A stretch of DNA of 64,000 bases. Source: Verrucomicrobia bacterium LW23. GTDB taxonomy: Bacteria > Verrucomicrobiota > Verrucomicrobiia > Methylacidiphilales > UBA1321. The stretch lies in contig QAZA01000053.1 in assembly GCA_003054695.1 (NCBI GenBank), forward strand, positions 126,517 to 190,516. The letters are read 5' to 3'. The position numbers and the translations under genes are program-made. The stretch's first letter is position 1, and the number at the start of each line of letters is the position of its first letter. Positions 1 to 7,981 of this stretch are shown piece after piece. The notes below the pieces were generated by a model. That model saw only the letters and a list, made by a program, of their open reading frames with translations. It had not been told where the DNA came from and made no database searches.

Positions 1-824
1 GCATGGTGGTGGGCGAGACGGAAGTACTTGGCCAGCTTAAGGATGCGTATGAAACCGCGCATCGCGAGGGCTCCACGGGAAAATACCTCAACCGCCTCTT
101 CCAAAGCTGTTTTGCCGCCGCCAAAGCCGTGCGCACCAACACCGGCATCACGCGCGGCAGCGTCTCCGTAGGCAGCGTAAGCGTGCAGCTGGCGGAGAAG
201 ATATTTGGCAGCCTGCACGGGCGCAAAGTCATGGTCATCGGCGCGGGCGACACGAGCGAAAAGACCGCGCGCTCCCTGCTCAGCCGCGGCGTCCATTCTG
301 TCATCGTGGCCAACCGCACCTACGAGCGCGCTGCCGCCCTGGCCCAGGTGCTGGAAGGCCGCGCCGTGCGCTGGGACAGCTGGGAGAACGAAGCGCTGGA
401 TATGGACATCATCATCTCCAGCACCAGCGCCCCCCACTATGTGCTTACGCGCGAGAAACTTGCGCATTTACTGATGCGCCGCGGCGGCCGCACCCTCTTC
501 CTTATCGACCTGGCTGTGCCCCGCGACTTCGAGCCCAGCATCAACCAGCTCGACGACGTCTACCTGTACGATATCGACGACCTGCAAAGCATTGCCAGGA
601 CGCATCTTACAGAGCGCCACAGCGAAATCGCCCGAGGCGTCGACATCCTGCGCCCGCACATCGAGCGCTACTGCACCTGGGCCGACCGCCAGACCGGCCT
701 CGCCCCCGGCGAACGCCCCGACATCACCGCCAAAGCGCCCGACTCCCGCCGCCCGCCCATCGTCCACCCGGCGGTAATCCTGAGCGGCAACACCGGCACC
801 CACACGCACCACGAGGCCGCGTAG
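1..824 (+). CDS. hemA: Glutamyl-tRNA reductase, C-terminal part (cut by window edge)
   Basis: Glutamyl-tRNA reductase makes glutamate-1-semialdehyde from Glu-tRNA, the first committed step of C5 heme synthesis, in the cytoplasm. The visible part opens in the conserved stretch VVGETEVLGQLKDAY, which in the family lies roughly 110 residues from the start, so the catalytic N-terminal domain is outside the window. The NADPH-binding domain follows, with the fingerprint VMVIGAGDTSEKTA, then ANRTYERA. The dimerisation region ends the protein. It stops 30 bases before hemC on the same strand, so it is the first visible gene of a hemA-hemC-orf-cobA/hemD operon. The family assignment is secure; the first ATG seen here is internal and not the real start. 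Confidence 0.95.
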   Translation, partial: MVVGETEVLGQLKDAYETAHREGSTGKYLNRLFQSCFAAAKAVRTNTGITRGSVSVGSVSVQLAEKIFGSLHGRKVMVIGAGDTSEKTARSLLSRGVHSVIVANRTYERAAALAQVLEGRAVRWDSWENEALDMDIIISSTSAPHYVLTREKLAHLLMRRGGRTLFLIDLAVPRDFEPSINQLDDVYLYDIDDLQSIARTHLTERHSEIARGVDILRPHIERYCTWADRQTGLAPGERPDITAKAPDSRRPPIVHPAVILSGNTGTHTHHEAA

Positions 825-854
825 AGGCTCGCCCGCGCCGTTTCCTCCCCGCAG

Positions 855-1955
855 ATGCAACGCGACAACGCTACCCACTTCGTCATCGGCACACGTGGCA
901 GCGCCCTGGCCCTGGCGCAAACCCGCATGATGCAAGCGCAACTGGCTGCACTGCAACCTCATGCCACATTCGAGCTGCGCGTCATCAAAACCACCGGCGA
1001 CGCGCTTTCGGAGAAAAACCTCGCGCCCTCACCCCTCGGCGGCGACGGCAAAGGCGTCTTCACAGCCGAGCTCGAAACCGCGCTGGATGCCGGCGACATC
1101 GACATCGCCGTCCACAGCCTCAAGGACTTACCGACCGAAATGCACCCGCGTTTCGTCCTCGGCGCCGTGCCCGAGCGCGAAGATTGCCGCGACACCCTGG
1201 TCTTCAGCTCGCGCGCCCTCGCGTCCGTCCGTACCTCGGCGGCTGACTCCCAGCCGCGCAGCCTCTTCGATCTCCCCTCCGGCGCCATCGTAGCGACAGG
1301 GAGCATGCGCCGCCAAAAGCAGCTGCAACGCTGGCGGCCGGACCTCCGCTTCGCCGACATCCGCGGCAATATCGACACCCGCCTGCGCAAACTGCGCGAG
1401 AGCGGCACGTGGAGCGCCACCGTCCTGGCCCAGGCCGGCCTCAACCGCCTGGGTCCTGATCTGCAAGACGTTATCCTCGTGCCACTTGCGCCAAGCCTTG
1501 TTGCCCCCGCCCCTGGCCAGGGCGCCCTGGCCATCCAAGTGCGCCGCGGCGATGACCGCACCCTCGCCGTCGTCGCGCCGCTCCATCACCCCCCTACGCA
1601 TGCGCAAGTTGTTGCGGAGCGGGCATTTCTGCAAGGCCTCGGCGGCGGTTGCACCTGGCCCGTCGGGGCTCACGCCGTAGTGGAGGAAGAAAGGACGCCG
1701 CAGGCGCAAGGCACGAACCCCACTGAATGTGACCCATCGGACCTCGCAACGATAAATAGCGCTAAAGGAATAAGACCGGCTTCCGATACTTCCAGTATAG
1801 TCTCTGTGCGGCTCTCGCTCCACGGTGTCTACTGGAGGGACGCCGAGCCCGAGCCGCGCATGGGACGTGTCTCCGCCGCCATCCAACCCGGCGCGACACA
1901 TGCGGATGAAGCCGCCGCGCTCGGTGCGCTGCTGGCGCAAAGGCTTCAGCCGTAA
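855..1955 (+). CDS. hemC: Porphobilinogen deaminase (hydroxymethylbilane synthase) with an insert in domain 3
   Basis: HemC polymerises four porphobilinogens to hydroxymethylbilane. The N-terminal signature IGTRGSALALAQ is present, as are the active-site region HSLKDLP, the substrate-binding ATGSMRRQKQL and DIRGNIDTRL blocks, and the LAPAPGQGALAIQ-type motif (here APAPGQGALAIQ). The dipyrromethane cofactor cysteine is in GGGCTWPVG at about residue 266. At 366 residues it exceeds the usual 300 to 320. The extra length is a stretch of about 40 residues straight after the cofactor loop (about 1681 to 1800), with lower GC and several non-preferred codons. The gene follows hemA by 30 bases and belongs to the same operon. 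Confidence 0.95.
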   Translation: MQRDNATHFVIGTRGSALALAQTRMMQAQLAALQPHATFELRVIKTTGDALSEKNLAPSPLGGDGKGVFTAELETALDAGDIDIAVHSLKDLPTEMHPRFVLGAVPEREDCRDTLVFSSRALASVRTSAADSQPRSLFDLPSGAIVATGSMRRQKQLQRWRPDLRFADIRGNIDTRLRKLRESGTWSATVLAQAGLNRLGPDLQDVILVPLAPSLVAPAPGQGALAIQVRRGDDRTLAVVAPLHHPPTHAQVVAERAFLQGLGGGCTWPVGAHAVVEEERTPQAQGTNPTECDPSDLATINSAKGIRPASDTSSIVSVRLSLHGVYWRDAEPEPRMGRVSAAIQPGATHADEAAALGALLAQRLQP

Positions 1956-2032
1956 GATGTTGCGTAGGGCGTGCAAGGCGGTCTCCCGGCGTAACTCCTC
2001 CACCTGCTTGCTCGGCGAGGTCGGAAAAAGCC

Positions 2033-2512
2033 ATGAATACCTGCACTACATACATCAGCCTTTGCGAGATTGTGGATCACAACACAGGCCCAACGGCCCA
2101 CAATTTCGACTACCAGGTCGCTATCCTGGAGTGGATTACCGCGCGCCTCAACGCCCTCCCCAACCTCCTGGTGCTGGAGTGCGAAATGTGCGTCGTAGCA
2201 CTCACCAGCGGCACTCTCCGCCCGGCCATAGAAGTGCATGTGCGCCAAAGCCTTATAGAGGAAGTGCACCAACGCAAAGGCACCACAGCGCTTTCCCTCA
2301 GCTACGTCCGCTCCTCGCTCCTGTCCGCCGCCCGCACCATCCTGCGCGAGGCCTCCGCCGCCGAGTTTGCCGCCCACGTACTGGCCAGCGCTGTCGGTTG
2401 CACCCAGTTGCGCATCAACGCGTTACGTCGACAAATCCGTAACGCGGCGGATAGCCTCAGCCAGCAGCGCCTCCAGCGCATGGCGCTTGACCGCGCAGAC
2501 TCTGGCACCTAG
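2033..2512 (+). CDS. Hypothetical protein inside the heme operon
   Basis: I do not recognise this 159-residue protein. Its codons have the strong third-position G/C preference of the neighbours, and it fills the gap between hemC and cobA/hemD on the same strand (77 and 41 bases from them), so it is probably real and co-transcribed. It has no signal peptide or membrane segment. The second half is Ala/Arg/Gln-rich and predicted helical. A cysteine-containing stretch, LECEMCVVAL, sits near residue 50. It could be a divergent accessory protein of tetrapyrrole synthesis, but that is inferred only from position. An overlapping antisense frame is a shadow. Confidence 0.6.
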   Translation: MNTCTTYISLCEIVDHNTGPTAHNFDYQVAILEWITARLNALPNLLVLECEMCVVALTSGTLRPAIEVHVRQSLIEEVHQRKGTTALSLSYVRSSLLSAARTILREASAAEFAAHVLASAVGCTQLRINALRRQIRNAADSLSQQRLQRMALDRADSGT

Positions 2513-2553
2513 ACTGGGGGGCTCGCCGGTCCTCAACCGCCCGCCCGCCCCAG

Positions 2554-4185
2554 ATGACATCGCCCGATTCCTCCGCCTCCGCCGTCCCGCCCACCCCGCG
2601 CAACGCAACTGCCTCCGCAGGAAAAGCTTACCTAGTTGGTGCCGGCCCGGGGGACCTCGGCCTCGTCACCCTGCGCGCGCGCGACCTCATCGCCCGCGCG
2701 CAGCTCGTCATCTACGACTACCTGTGCAACCCGGAGATGCTCCGCTGGGCCCCCCCGGGCGCCGAGATCCTCTACGCAGGCAAAAAAGCCAAAGCCCACA
2801 CCCTCACGCAGGATCAGATCAACGACGCCCTGGTGCAAGCCGTGCGCGCCGGCAAACTCGTCGTGCGCCTTAAAGGCGGCGATCCCTACGTCTTTGGGCG
2901 TGGCGGAGAGGAGGCGGAAGCCCTTTACGCGCAGGGGCTTGCGTTCGAAGTCGTGCCCGGCGTCACCTCCGCCGTCGCCGCCCCGGCCTACGCAGGCATC
3001 CCCATCACTCACCGCGACCACGCCAGCGCCGTCATGTTCATCACCGGCCACGAGGACCCCACCAAGGAGACCTCGTCGCTCGACTGGCCCCTGCTGGCCC
3101 GCTTTGCCGGCACACGCGTCTTTCTCATGGGCGTGGAGCGCTTACCGATTATCACGCAAAGACTTATAGACGAAGGCGCGGCGCCCGATACCCCCGCCGC
3201 GCTCGTCCGCTGGGGCACCACGCCGCGCCAGGGCAGCCTCGCCGGTACACTCGCCACTATCGCCGCGTTGCGCGAGCAGCACGACTTCCGCCCCCCCGCC
3301 ATCCTCGTCGTCGGCGGCGTCGTTGCCTGCCGCGCCGCCTTGGGCTGGTTCGAGCGCCGCCCGCTCTTCGGCCGCCGGGTCGTCGTCACCCGCACCCGCG
3401 AGCAGGCCAGCGCCCTCTCGGATCTCCTCCGCGAGCGCGGCGCAGACGTCCTGGAAATCCCCACCATCCGCACCGTCGCCGCCACGCTGAGCACGGCGGA
3501 AACCGCCTGGCTGGCCGGGTGGAAATCCGGCGTCGAGAAGCCGCACTGGCTTGTGTTTACAAGCCCCAACGGCGTCGAGTATTTCATGCGCTCCTTCCTG
3601 GCCTGCGCAGGCGGCGACATCCGCGCCCTGCAAGGCATCCGCATCGCCTCCGTCGGCCCGGGCACCACCAAAAAGCTGGCGGCTTACTATATAAGTGTGG
3701 ACCGCCAGCCCGAAACGTTTACGGCCGAGGCGCTCGGCTGCTGCTTCGCGCCGGACGAGGTGCGCGGCAAACGCATCTGCCTGGCACGCGGCAACTTAGC
3801 CAATCCGGAGCTCCCCGCCGCCCTGCTCGCCGCCGGCGCCGCCGAGGTGCGCGGGCTTACCGTCTACGAGACAAGCCCCGCCCCGGCGGCCGCCGCCGAC
3901 AGTGACTCGCCCATCCCCGACGCCCGCGCCCGTTTCGAGGCCGAGGGCGCCCACTTCATCGCCTTTGCCAGCAGTAGCGCCGCGGAGAGCTGGGCGGCTC
4001 TAAACCTTGCGCCGCAAGGGGATGCGCCCATTCCACGCGCCATCAGCATCGGCCCGGAAACCAGCAAAGCCCTCCGCAAACTCGGCATCGAGATCGCCGC
4101 CGAAGCCCAGTCCTCCACCGTCGCCGGCCTCTCCGATGCCGTCTGCGCAGCGGCGAATATAAGTGGCTGTAGTCAAACAAGTTAA
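2554..4185 (+). CDS. cobA-hemD: Uroporphyrinogen-III C-methyltransferase fused to uroporphyrinogen-III synthase
   Basis: This is a bifunctional protein of 543 residues. The N-terminal half (about 25 to 265) is a SAM-dependent uroporphyrinogen-III methyltransferase that makes precorrin-2. Visible motifs are LVGAGPGDLGLVTL, VVRLKGGDPYVFGRGGEE, VVPGVTSAVAAPAYAGIP and MFITGHE. The C-terminal half (from about 269, GRRVVVTRTREQ) is uroporphyrinogen-III synthase (HemD fold), which cyclises hydroxymethylbilane; VFTSPNGVEYF and the final SIGPETSKALRKLG block are typical. The fusion places the branch-point enzyme and the first siroheme/B12-branch enzyme on one chain, as known from several phyla. It is the last gene of the heme operon; a large palindrome follows at 4211. 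Confidence 0.95.
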   Translation: MTSPDSSASAVPPTPRNATASAGKAYLVGAGPGDLGLVTLRARDLIARAQLVIYDYLCNPEMLRWAPPGAEILYAGKKAKAHTLTQDQINDALVQAVRAGKLVVRLKGGDPYVFGRGGEEAEALYAQGLAFEVVPGVTSAVAAPAYAGIPITHRDHASAVMFITGHEDPTKETSSLDWPLLARFAGTRVFLMGVERLPIITQRLIDEGAAPDTPAALVRWGTTPRQGSLAGTLATIAALREQHDFRPPAILVVGGVVACRAALGWFERRPLFGRRVVVTRTREQASALSDLLRERGADVLEIPTIRTVAATLSTAETAWLAGWKSGVEKPHWLVFTSPNGVEYFMRSFLACAGGDIRALQGIRIASVGPGTTKKLAAYYISVDRQPETFTAEALGCCFAPDEVRGKRICLARGNLANPELPAALLAAGAAEVRGLTVYETSPAPAAAADSDSPIPDARARFEAEGAHFIAFASSSAAESWAALNLAPQGDAPIPRAISIGPETSKALRKLGIEIAAEAQSSTVAGLSDAVCAAANISGCSQTS

Positions 4186-4210
4186 ACTCTTTTTTGGATT
4201 TCCGCTCGTC

Positions 4211-4345
4211 TCCCTTTGCGACCTTCGCGCCCTTTGCCTCCTCTGTGCGATATACCTATTCGTATTGCCGTACAAAACCGTGCGGCAATACGTTGTGGTA
4301 TTTTCGCGCAGAGGACGCAAAGGGCGCGAAGGTCGCAAAGGGGGG
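4211..4345. repeat. Large imperfect palindrome (MITE/REP-like) after the heme operon
   Basis: Two arms of about 40 bases, 4211 to 4250 and 4305 to 4345, are inverted copies with only about two to four differences. They carry the ccctttgcgaccttcgcgcc motif. Inside lies a second perfect 10-base pair of arms (4261 to 4270 and 4283 to 4292), and the bases between the two sets also pair in part (atacc at 4253 with ggtat at 4297). The whole segment can therefore fold into one hairpin of about 135 bases. It lies between cobA/hemD and ribD, so it may act as a terminator, but the architecture is that of a dispersed palindromic element. Confidence 0.8.
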
Positions 4346-4462
4346 AGTTGAGAAGGGAGGGACGCTTTACAGCCTTGGTATTGTGGAGGAGGTGGTAAAC
4401 TTTCCGCCCCGGACGTAGCGAATTTTACTAAGATAAAGTCTTTTTAATACTTTTTCCCATTC

Positions 4463-5569
4463 ATGGAGCTGGATTTACAAACGATTGCTACGCAGCGGGA
4501 TAGGGAGATGATGCGGGAGGCTTTGCGGCTTGCGGCGCTGGGTGGCGGTTATACCAGCCCCAATCCCAGGGTGGGGGCGGTTGTCACGTCGCCGACGGGG
4601 GAGGTTTGGGGGAGTGGGTGGCATCGGAAGGCGGGGGCGGGGCATGCGGAGGTGAACGCGGTGCGGAACGCGAAGGAGCGGGGGCACGCAAATTTGTGTG
4701 GCGCAACCATTTATGTGACTCTGGAGCCGTGCTGCACGCATGGCCGTACGCCGCCGTGCACGGATCTTATTCGGCGCGAAGGATTTGCGCGCGTGGTGGT
4801 GGCGGCGGTGGATCCGAATCCTGCACATGCCGGGCATGGACTGGAGATTCTGCGCGAGGCGGGGATTCACGTGGAGAGCGGCCTTTTTGCGGCCGAAAGC
4901 GAGTGGCTTAACCGCGATTTCAACCACTTTATGCGCAACGGGTTACCGTGGGTAACCGCTAAAATGGCGCTCAGCCTCGACGGCTCCATCGCCCCGCGCC
5001 CCGGCGACTCGCCATGGATCACCTCCGCCCCCGCCCGCACCCGAGCCCACGAGCTGCGCCACCTTAGCGACGCGATTATCGTCGGCGCCGGCACGGTCCG
5101 CACGGATAACCCCAGGCTGACCATCCGCCTTCCCTCAGCCACGCCGGCTGGCCCAGAGGAACCGATGATAAAGCTTCAGCCCTGGCGCGTCGTCCTTACC
5201 CGCTCGGCGGCATTTGGCGAGAGTGCGGGGACGCAAGGCGTTGGTTATCATGTTTTTACAGATGAGTTCCGCGCCAGGACTCTTGTCATGCGCAACGCAT
5301 CGCCGCGCGACATCCTGACGGATCTCGCCGCGAGAGGAGTCCGCAACGTCCTTCTTGAAGGCGGCAGCCAGGTTCACGGCGCTTTCTTTGAGGCGGGCCT
5401 GGTGGACGAGGTGGCGTTTTTCATCGCGCCTGTGATCCTGGGGACGGCCAGCCCCGCTGTTGTTGCTAAATCGATGCCTCGCGTGAATCTGCATCAGGTT
5501 CGCTGCGAACAACTTGGACCGGATATGTTGATGACGGGGCTAATCCGGCCCATCTCCCATGCAAGCTGA
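4463..5569 (+). CDS. ribD: Bifunctional riboflavin deaminase/reductase
   Basis: RibD deaminates and then reduces the pyrimidine intermediate of riboflavin synthesis, in the cytoplasm. The N-terminal deaminase domain (about 14 to 150) has the CDA-type zinc site: His61-Ala-Glu63 in GHAEVNAV, and Cys90 and Cys99 in EPCCTHGRTPPC. TSPNPRVGAVV near residue 31 is diagnostic. The reductase domain starts at about 160 (VTAKMALSLDGSIA) and includes the NADPH-binding region around IIVGAGTVRTDNPRLTIRL and the LLEGGSQVHGAFF motif. The length of 368 is normal. The gene stands alone, flanked by two large palindromes, without other rib genes in view. The first half uses more G-ending codons (ggg, gcg) than the second. 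Confidence 0.95.
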   Translation: MELDLQTIATQRDREMMREALRLAALGGGYTSPNPRVGAVVTSPTGEVWGSGWHRKAGAGHAEVNAVRNAKERGHANLCGATIYVTLEPCCTHGRTPPCTDLIRREGFARVVVAAVDPNPAHAGHGLEILREAGIHVESGLFAAESEWLNRDFNHFMRNGLPWVTAKMALSLDGSIAPRPGDSPWITSAPARTRAHELRHLSDAIIVGAGTVRTDNPRLTIRLPSATPAGPEEPMIKLQPWRVVLTRSAAFGESAGTQGVGYHVFTDEFRARTLVMRNASPRDILTDLAARGVRNVLLEGGSQVHGAFFEAGLVDEVAFFIAPVILGTASPAVVAKSMPRVNLHQVRCEQLGPDMLMTGLIRPISHAS

Positions 5570-5584
5570 GCTTAGACCCATTAT

Positions 5585-5726
5585 CGGAATAAACCGGTAC
5601 ATTGGCGGGACGCTTTTGAGCGAGTGCGGCGTTGAGTCTTCGGTCATGCATTTTTCAAATGCACTCCCTTAGCCTCGCCTTGCCCTCATCTCAAAATCGC
5701 CTCTACCAATGTACCGGTTTATTCCG
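5585..5726. repeat. Palindromic element between convergent ribD and helicase genes
   Basis: The 21 bases at 5585 to 5605 recur exactly as an inverted copy at 5706 to 5726. The bases inside are partly complementary as well (for example gcatttttcaaatgc near 5647), giving a long hairpin of about 140 bases. It sits between two convergent genes and could terminate both. Its loop shares the word atgcactccct with the palindrome at 14873, which suggests a common family. Confidence 0.8.
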
Positions 5727-5736
5727 ACAATTGGTC

Positions 5737-7884
5737 TTACAACACGGGCAGACGATGGGAGACGGCTTTCATCTGGTCGGCGGGAATAGTGGGGAGGTCG
5801 GGGAGGCCCTGGGCTTCCCAGGGGGCAAGCTCGGCTTTGCAGATGGACTGAAGTTGTTGCCAGCGAGGGACTTCGGGGAACTGCTCGCCGTGGGCGATCT
5901 GGCGGAGGAGGGAGCGCCACTCGATCAGCAGGCGGTCGACGTCGCCACGGCGCACGTGCTCGTCCAGCGCGGCTTCGGGGACGTTGCGGCGCACTGTTTG
6001 GGCAGGGCGGGAGCCACCGCCGCGCATCAGGCGCAGCATTTCCGCCCCGCCGGCGCCGTAGTTGATGGGGATCCCGTCCTGCAGAAATCCTTCGTAGCTG
6101 AAGCGTTTGTATGCTTTGCCGCAGGCCAGGGCCAGGCGGCCGGACCATCGGCTTTCGTCGCCCGCAAAGCGCTCGCCGGCGGCGAGGTTGGCGAAGTCGA
6201 GGACCATATCCTCCAGCGGGTAGGTGGCGTCCTCTACGGCGGCGGCAACGGCAAGTCCCTCCGGCCCAACGAATTGTGAGACGATGCGGCCGCGCTGGGT
6301 GATGAGCAGGTCGCGATCGAGCAGGCCGAGGCGGTTCCAGAGCCACAGGAGTGTGGGTTTGGGATCGAGCGCGAGGCAGGCGTCGCGGTGCGTGCAGGTG
6401 AGGCAGAAGGGCGCGGGGTTGCGGTCGCGGCGGACGAGGCGGGCGCGGGCGGTATCGGTTAACAGCTTGCAGGGCAAGGGCTTGGGCAGGGGCGCGGTGG
6501 CTTCGATGCCGAGCGGGATGATGTCCGTGGTAAAGAGGCGGCGCTGGTACTCGGGCGCCGCGGATTCGATCGGCACGCCAAGGGCCAGCTGGCGCAGCAG
6601 GGGGCGCCAGGGCAGGGGGGCGGCGCGGCGCAGGGTGGCGGGCCGGGCCTGGCCCATGCGCGGAGATGACTCGGTGACAAGGACATAGCCCTGGTCGTCC
6701 AGCCCGCGGCGTCCGGCGCGTCCAAACATTTGGAGCAGGTCGGACGGGGTGACCTCGCGGGGGAGGCCGCCGGCGGTGAAGCTGGTGCCGGTGACAAGCA
6801 CGCTGCGCAGGGAGAAGTTGACGCCGGCCGAGAGGCCGAGGGTGGCGACGACGACGCGGAGTTGCCCCGCTTTGGCGAGGGGCTCGATAAGGCCGGCGCG
6901 CTGGGCGTAGCTGAGGCCGCTGTGGTGGTAGGCCACGCGCGAGGCAAGTAACTTGCTAAGTTGCGGCCCCGCAACAAGTTGCTGCTCCGGCGTCAGGCGC
7001 AGGGGGTGGGGGCAGGGGATGTCCCGCGCGGCGCCTGCGGCGAGGTTTTCGGCAGCTTTGCGGTGGGGGGCGAAGACGAGGATGGGGCCGAGGTCCTCGC
7101 GCAGGGCGGCGGCAAGGCGGCGCGACCAGTGGCCGGCGATGCGGGCCGGGATGCGGTGGCTGGGGCCGTCGATGTCGGTTTCCTCGAGAGGGACGGGGCG
7201 CTCCTTGACGGTAATGAGCCGCGCGTTGCGGCCCAGGCGGGCGAGCCATTGCCGCACGGCGTCTGGGTTGGCCACACTGCCGCTGAGGAGCAGCAGCTGC
7301 GTGGTGGCGGGCAGGGACATGAGGACGCCCTCGTAGTGGTTGCCGCGGATGGGATCGCCGAGCCACTGGTACTCGTCTACCACGTAAAGTGTTGCGGCTG
7401 TGGGGGATTGCTGGCTCTCCAGGGTGGCGACAACCAGGGGTGCGTCAGGGTTGGCCACCAGATCGCCCGTGGTGATGCCGACGCGCCAGCCTTTGCGCAG
7501 CCACTCGGCGTACTTGTCGTTGGCCAGGGCGCGGGTGGGGGTGGTGAAGATGATCTGACGACGCGCGTGGGTGGGGAGGCGGGGCCCGGCGGTGGAGGAC
7601 GAGGACGAGGAGGGCGCCGCGCTTGCGCCGCCGCCGCTTTGGCGGGACTGGAGGTAGAACTGCTCGAAGATATATGTTTTGCCCGCGCCTGTAGGTGCTT
7701 GCACTACAACGTCTTGCCCGTCGCGAAGCGCACGGATCGCCTCCGCCTGCCAGGCATCCGGCAATCGCAATGTGTGGAGTGCGTCCCAGGATGTGGCGGG
7801 CTCGGCCGTGGCGCCGGAGAGGGCTGTCGCAAGGCTTCCTGCCGCAGGCATCCGGGCGCGATCGCGATCGTGGAAGGGAGGCAT
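5737..7884 (-). CDS. Ski2-like superfamily 2 helicase
   Basis: A DEAD/DEAH-type helicase of about 716 residues. Visible motifs in order: Walker A VQAPTGAGKTYIFEQF; motif Ia TTPTRALANDKYAEW; Walker B VVDEYQWLGDP; motif III LLSGSVANP; then, in the second RecA domain, AYHHSGLSYAQRAGLIEPL, VVATLGLSAGVNF and the motif VI block QMFGRAGRRGLDDQGY. The ATLGLSAGVNF plus GRAGRRG combination is that of the Ski2-like group, which act on RNA or structured DNA. The open frame extends upstream to 8313, but that part is a Pro/Ser-rich shadow of the gene on the right. I therefore choose the ATG at 7884, just ahead of the helicase fold. A Ser/Ala-rich linker lies between Walker A and motif Ia. Confidence 0.88.
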   Translation of the reverse strand: MPPFHDRDRARMPAAGSLATALSGATAEPATSWDALHTLRLPDAWQAEAIRALRDGQDVVVQAPTGAGKTYIFEQFYLQSRQSGGGASAAPSSSSSSTAGPRLPTHARRQIIFTTPTRALANDKYAEWLRKGWRVGITTGDLVANPDAPLVVATLESQQSPTAATLYVVDEYQWLGDPIRGNHYEGVLMSLPATTQLLLLSGSVANPDAVRQWLARLGRNARLITVKERPVPLEETDIDGPSHRIPARIAGHWSRRLAAALREDLGPILVFAPHRKAAENLAAGAARDIPCPHPLRLTPEQQLVAGPQLSKLLASRVAYHHSGLSYAQRAGLIEPLAKAGQLRVVVATLGLSAGVNFSLRSVLVTGTSFTAGGLPREVTPSDLLQMFGRAGRRGLDDQGYVLVTESSPRMGQARPATLRRAAPLPWRPLLRQLALGVPIESAAPEYQRRLFTTDIIPLGIEATAPLPKPLPCKLLTDTARARLVRRDRNPAPFCLTCTHRDACLALDPKPTLLWLWNRLGLLDRDLLITQRGRIVSQFVGPEGLAVAAAVEDATYPLEDMVLDFANLAAGERFAGDESRWSGRLALACGKAYKRFSYEGFLQDGIPINYGAGGAEMLRLMRGGGSRPAQTVRRNVPEAALDEHVRRGDVDRLLIEWRSLLRQIAHGEQFPEVPRWQQLQSICKAELAPWEAQGLPDLPTIPADQMKAVSHRLPVL

Positions 7885-7981
7885 GCTGGCTGCAGCGTAG
7901 CACAGCTGCGGCGGTTTGTCATGGCCGGCTTTTGTCGCCTCGCTTTTTGCGCCTGGCTTGACTTCTGGCGCCTGGCGCGGG

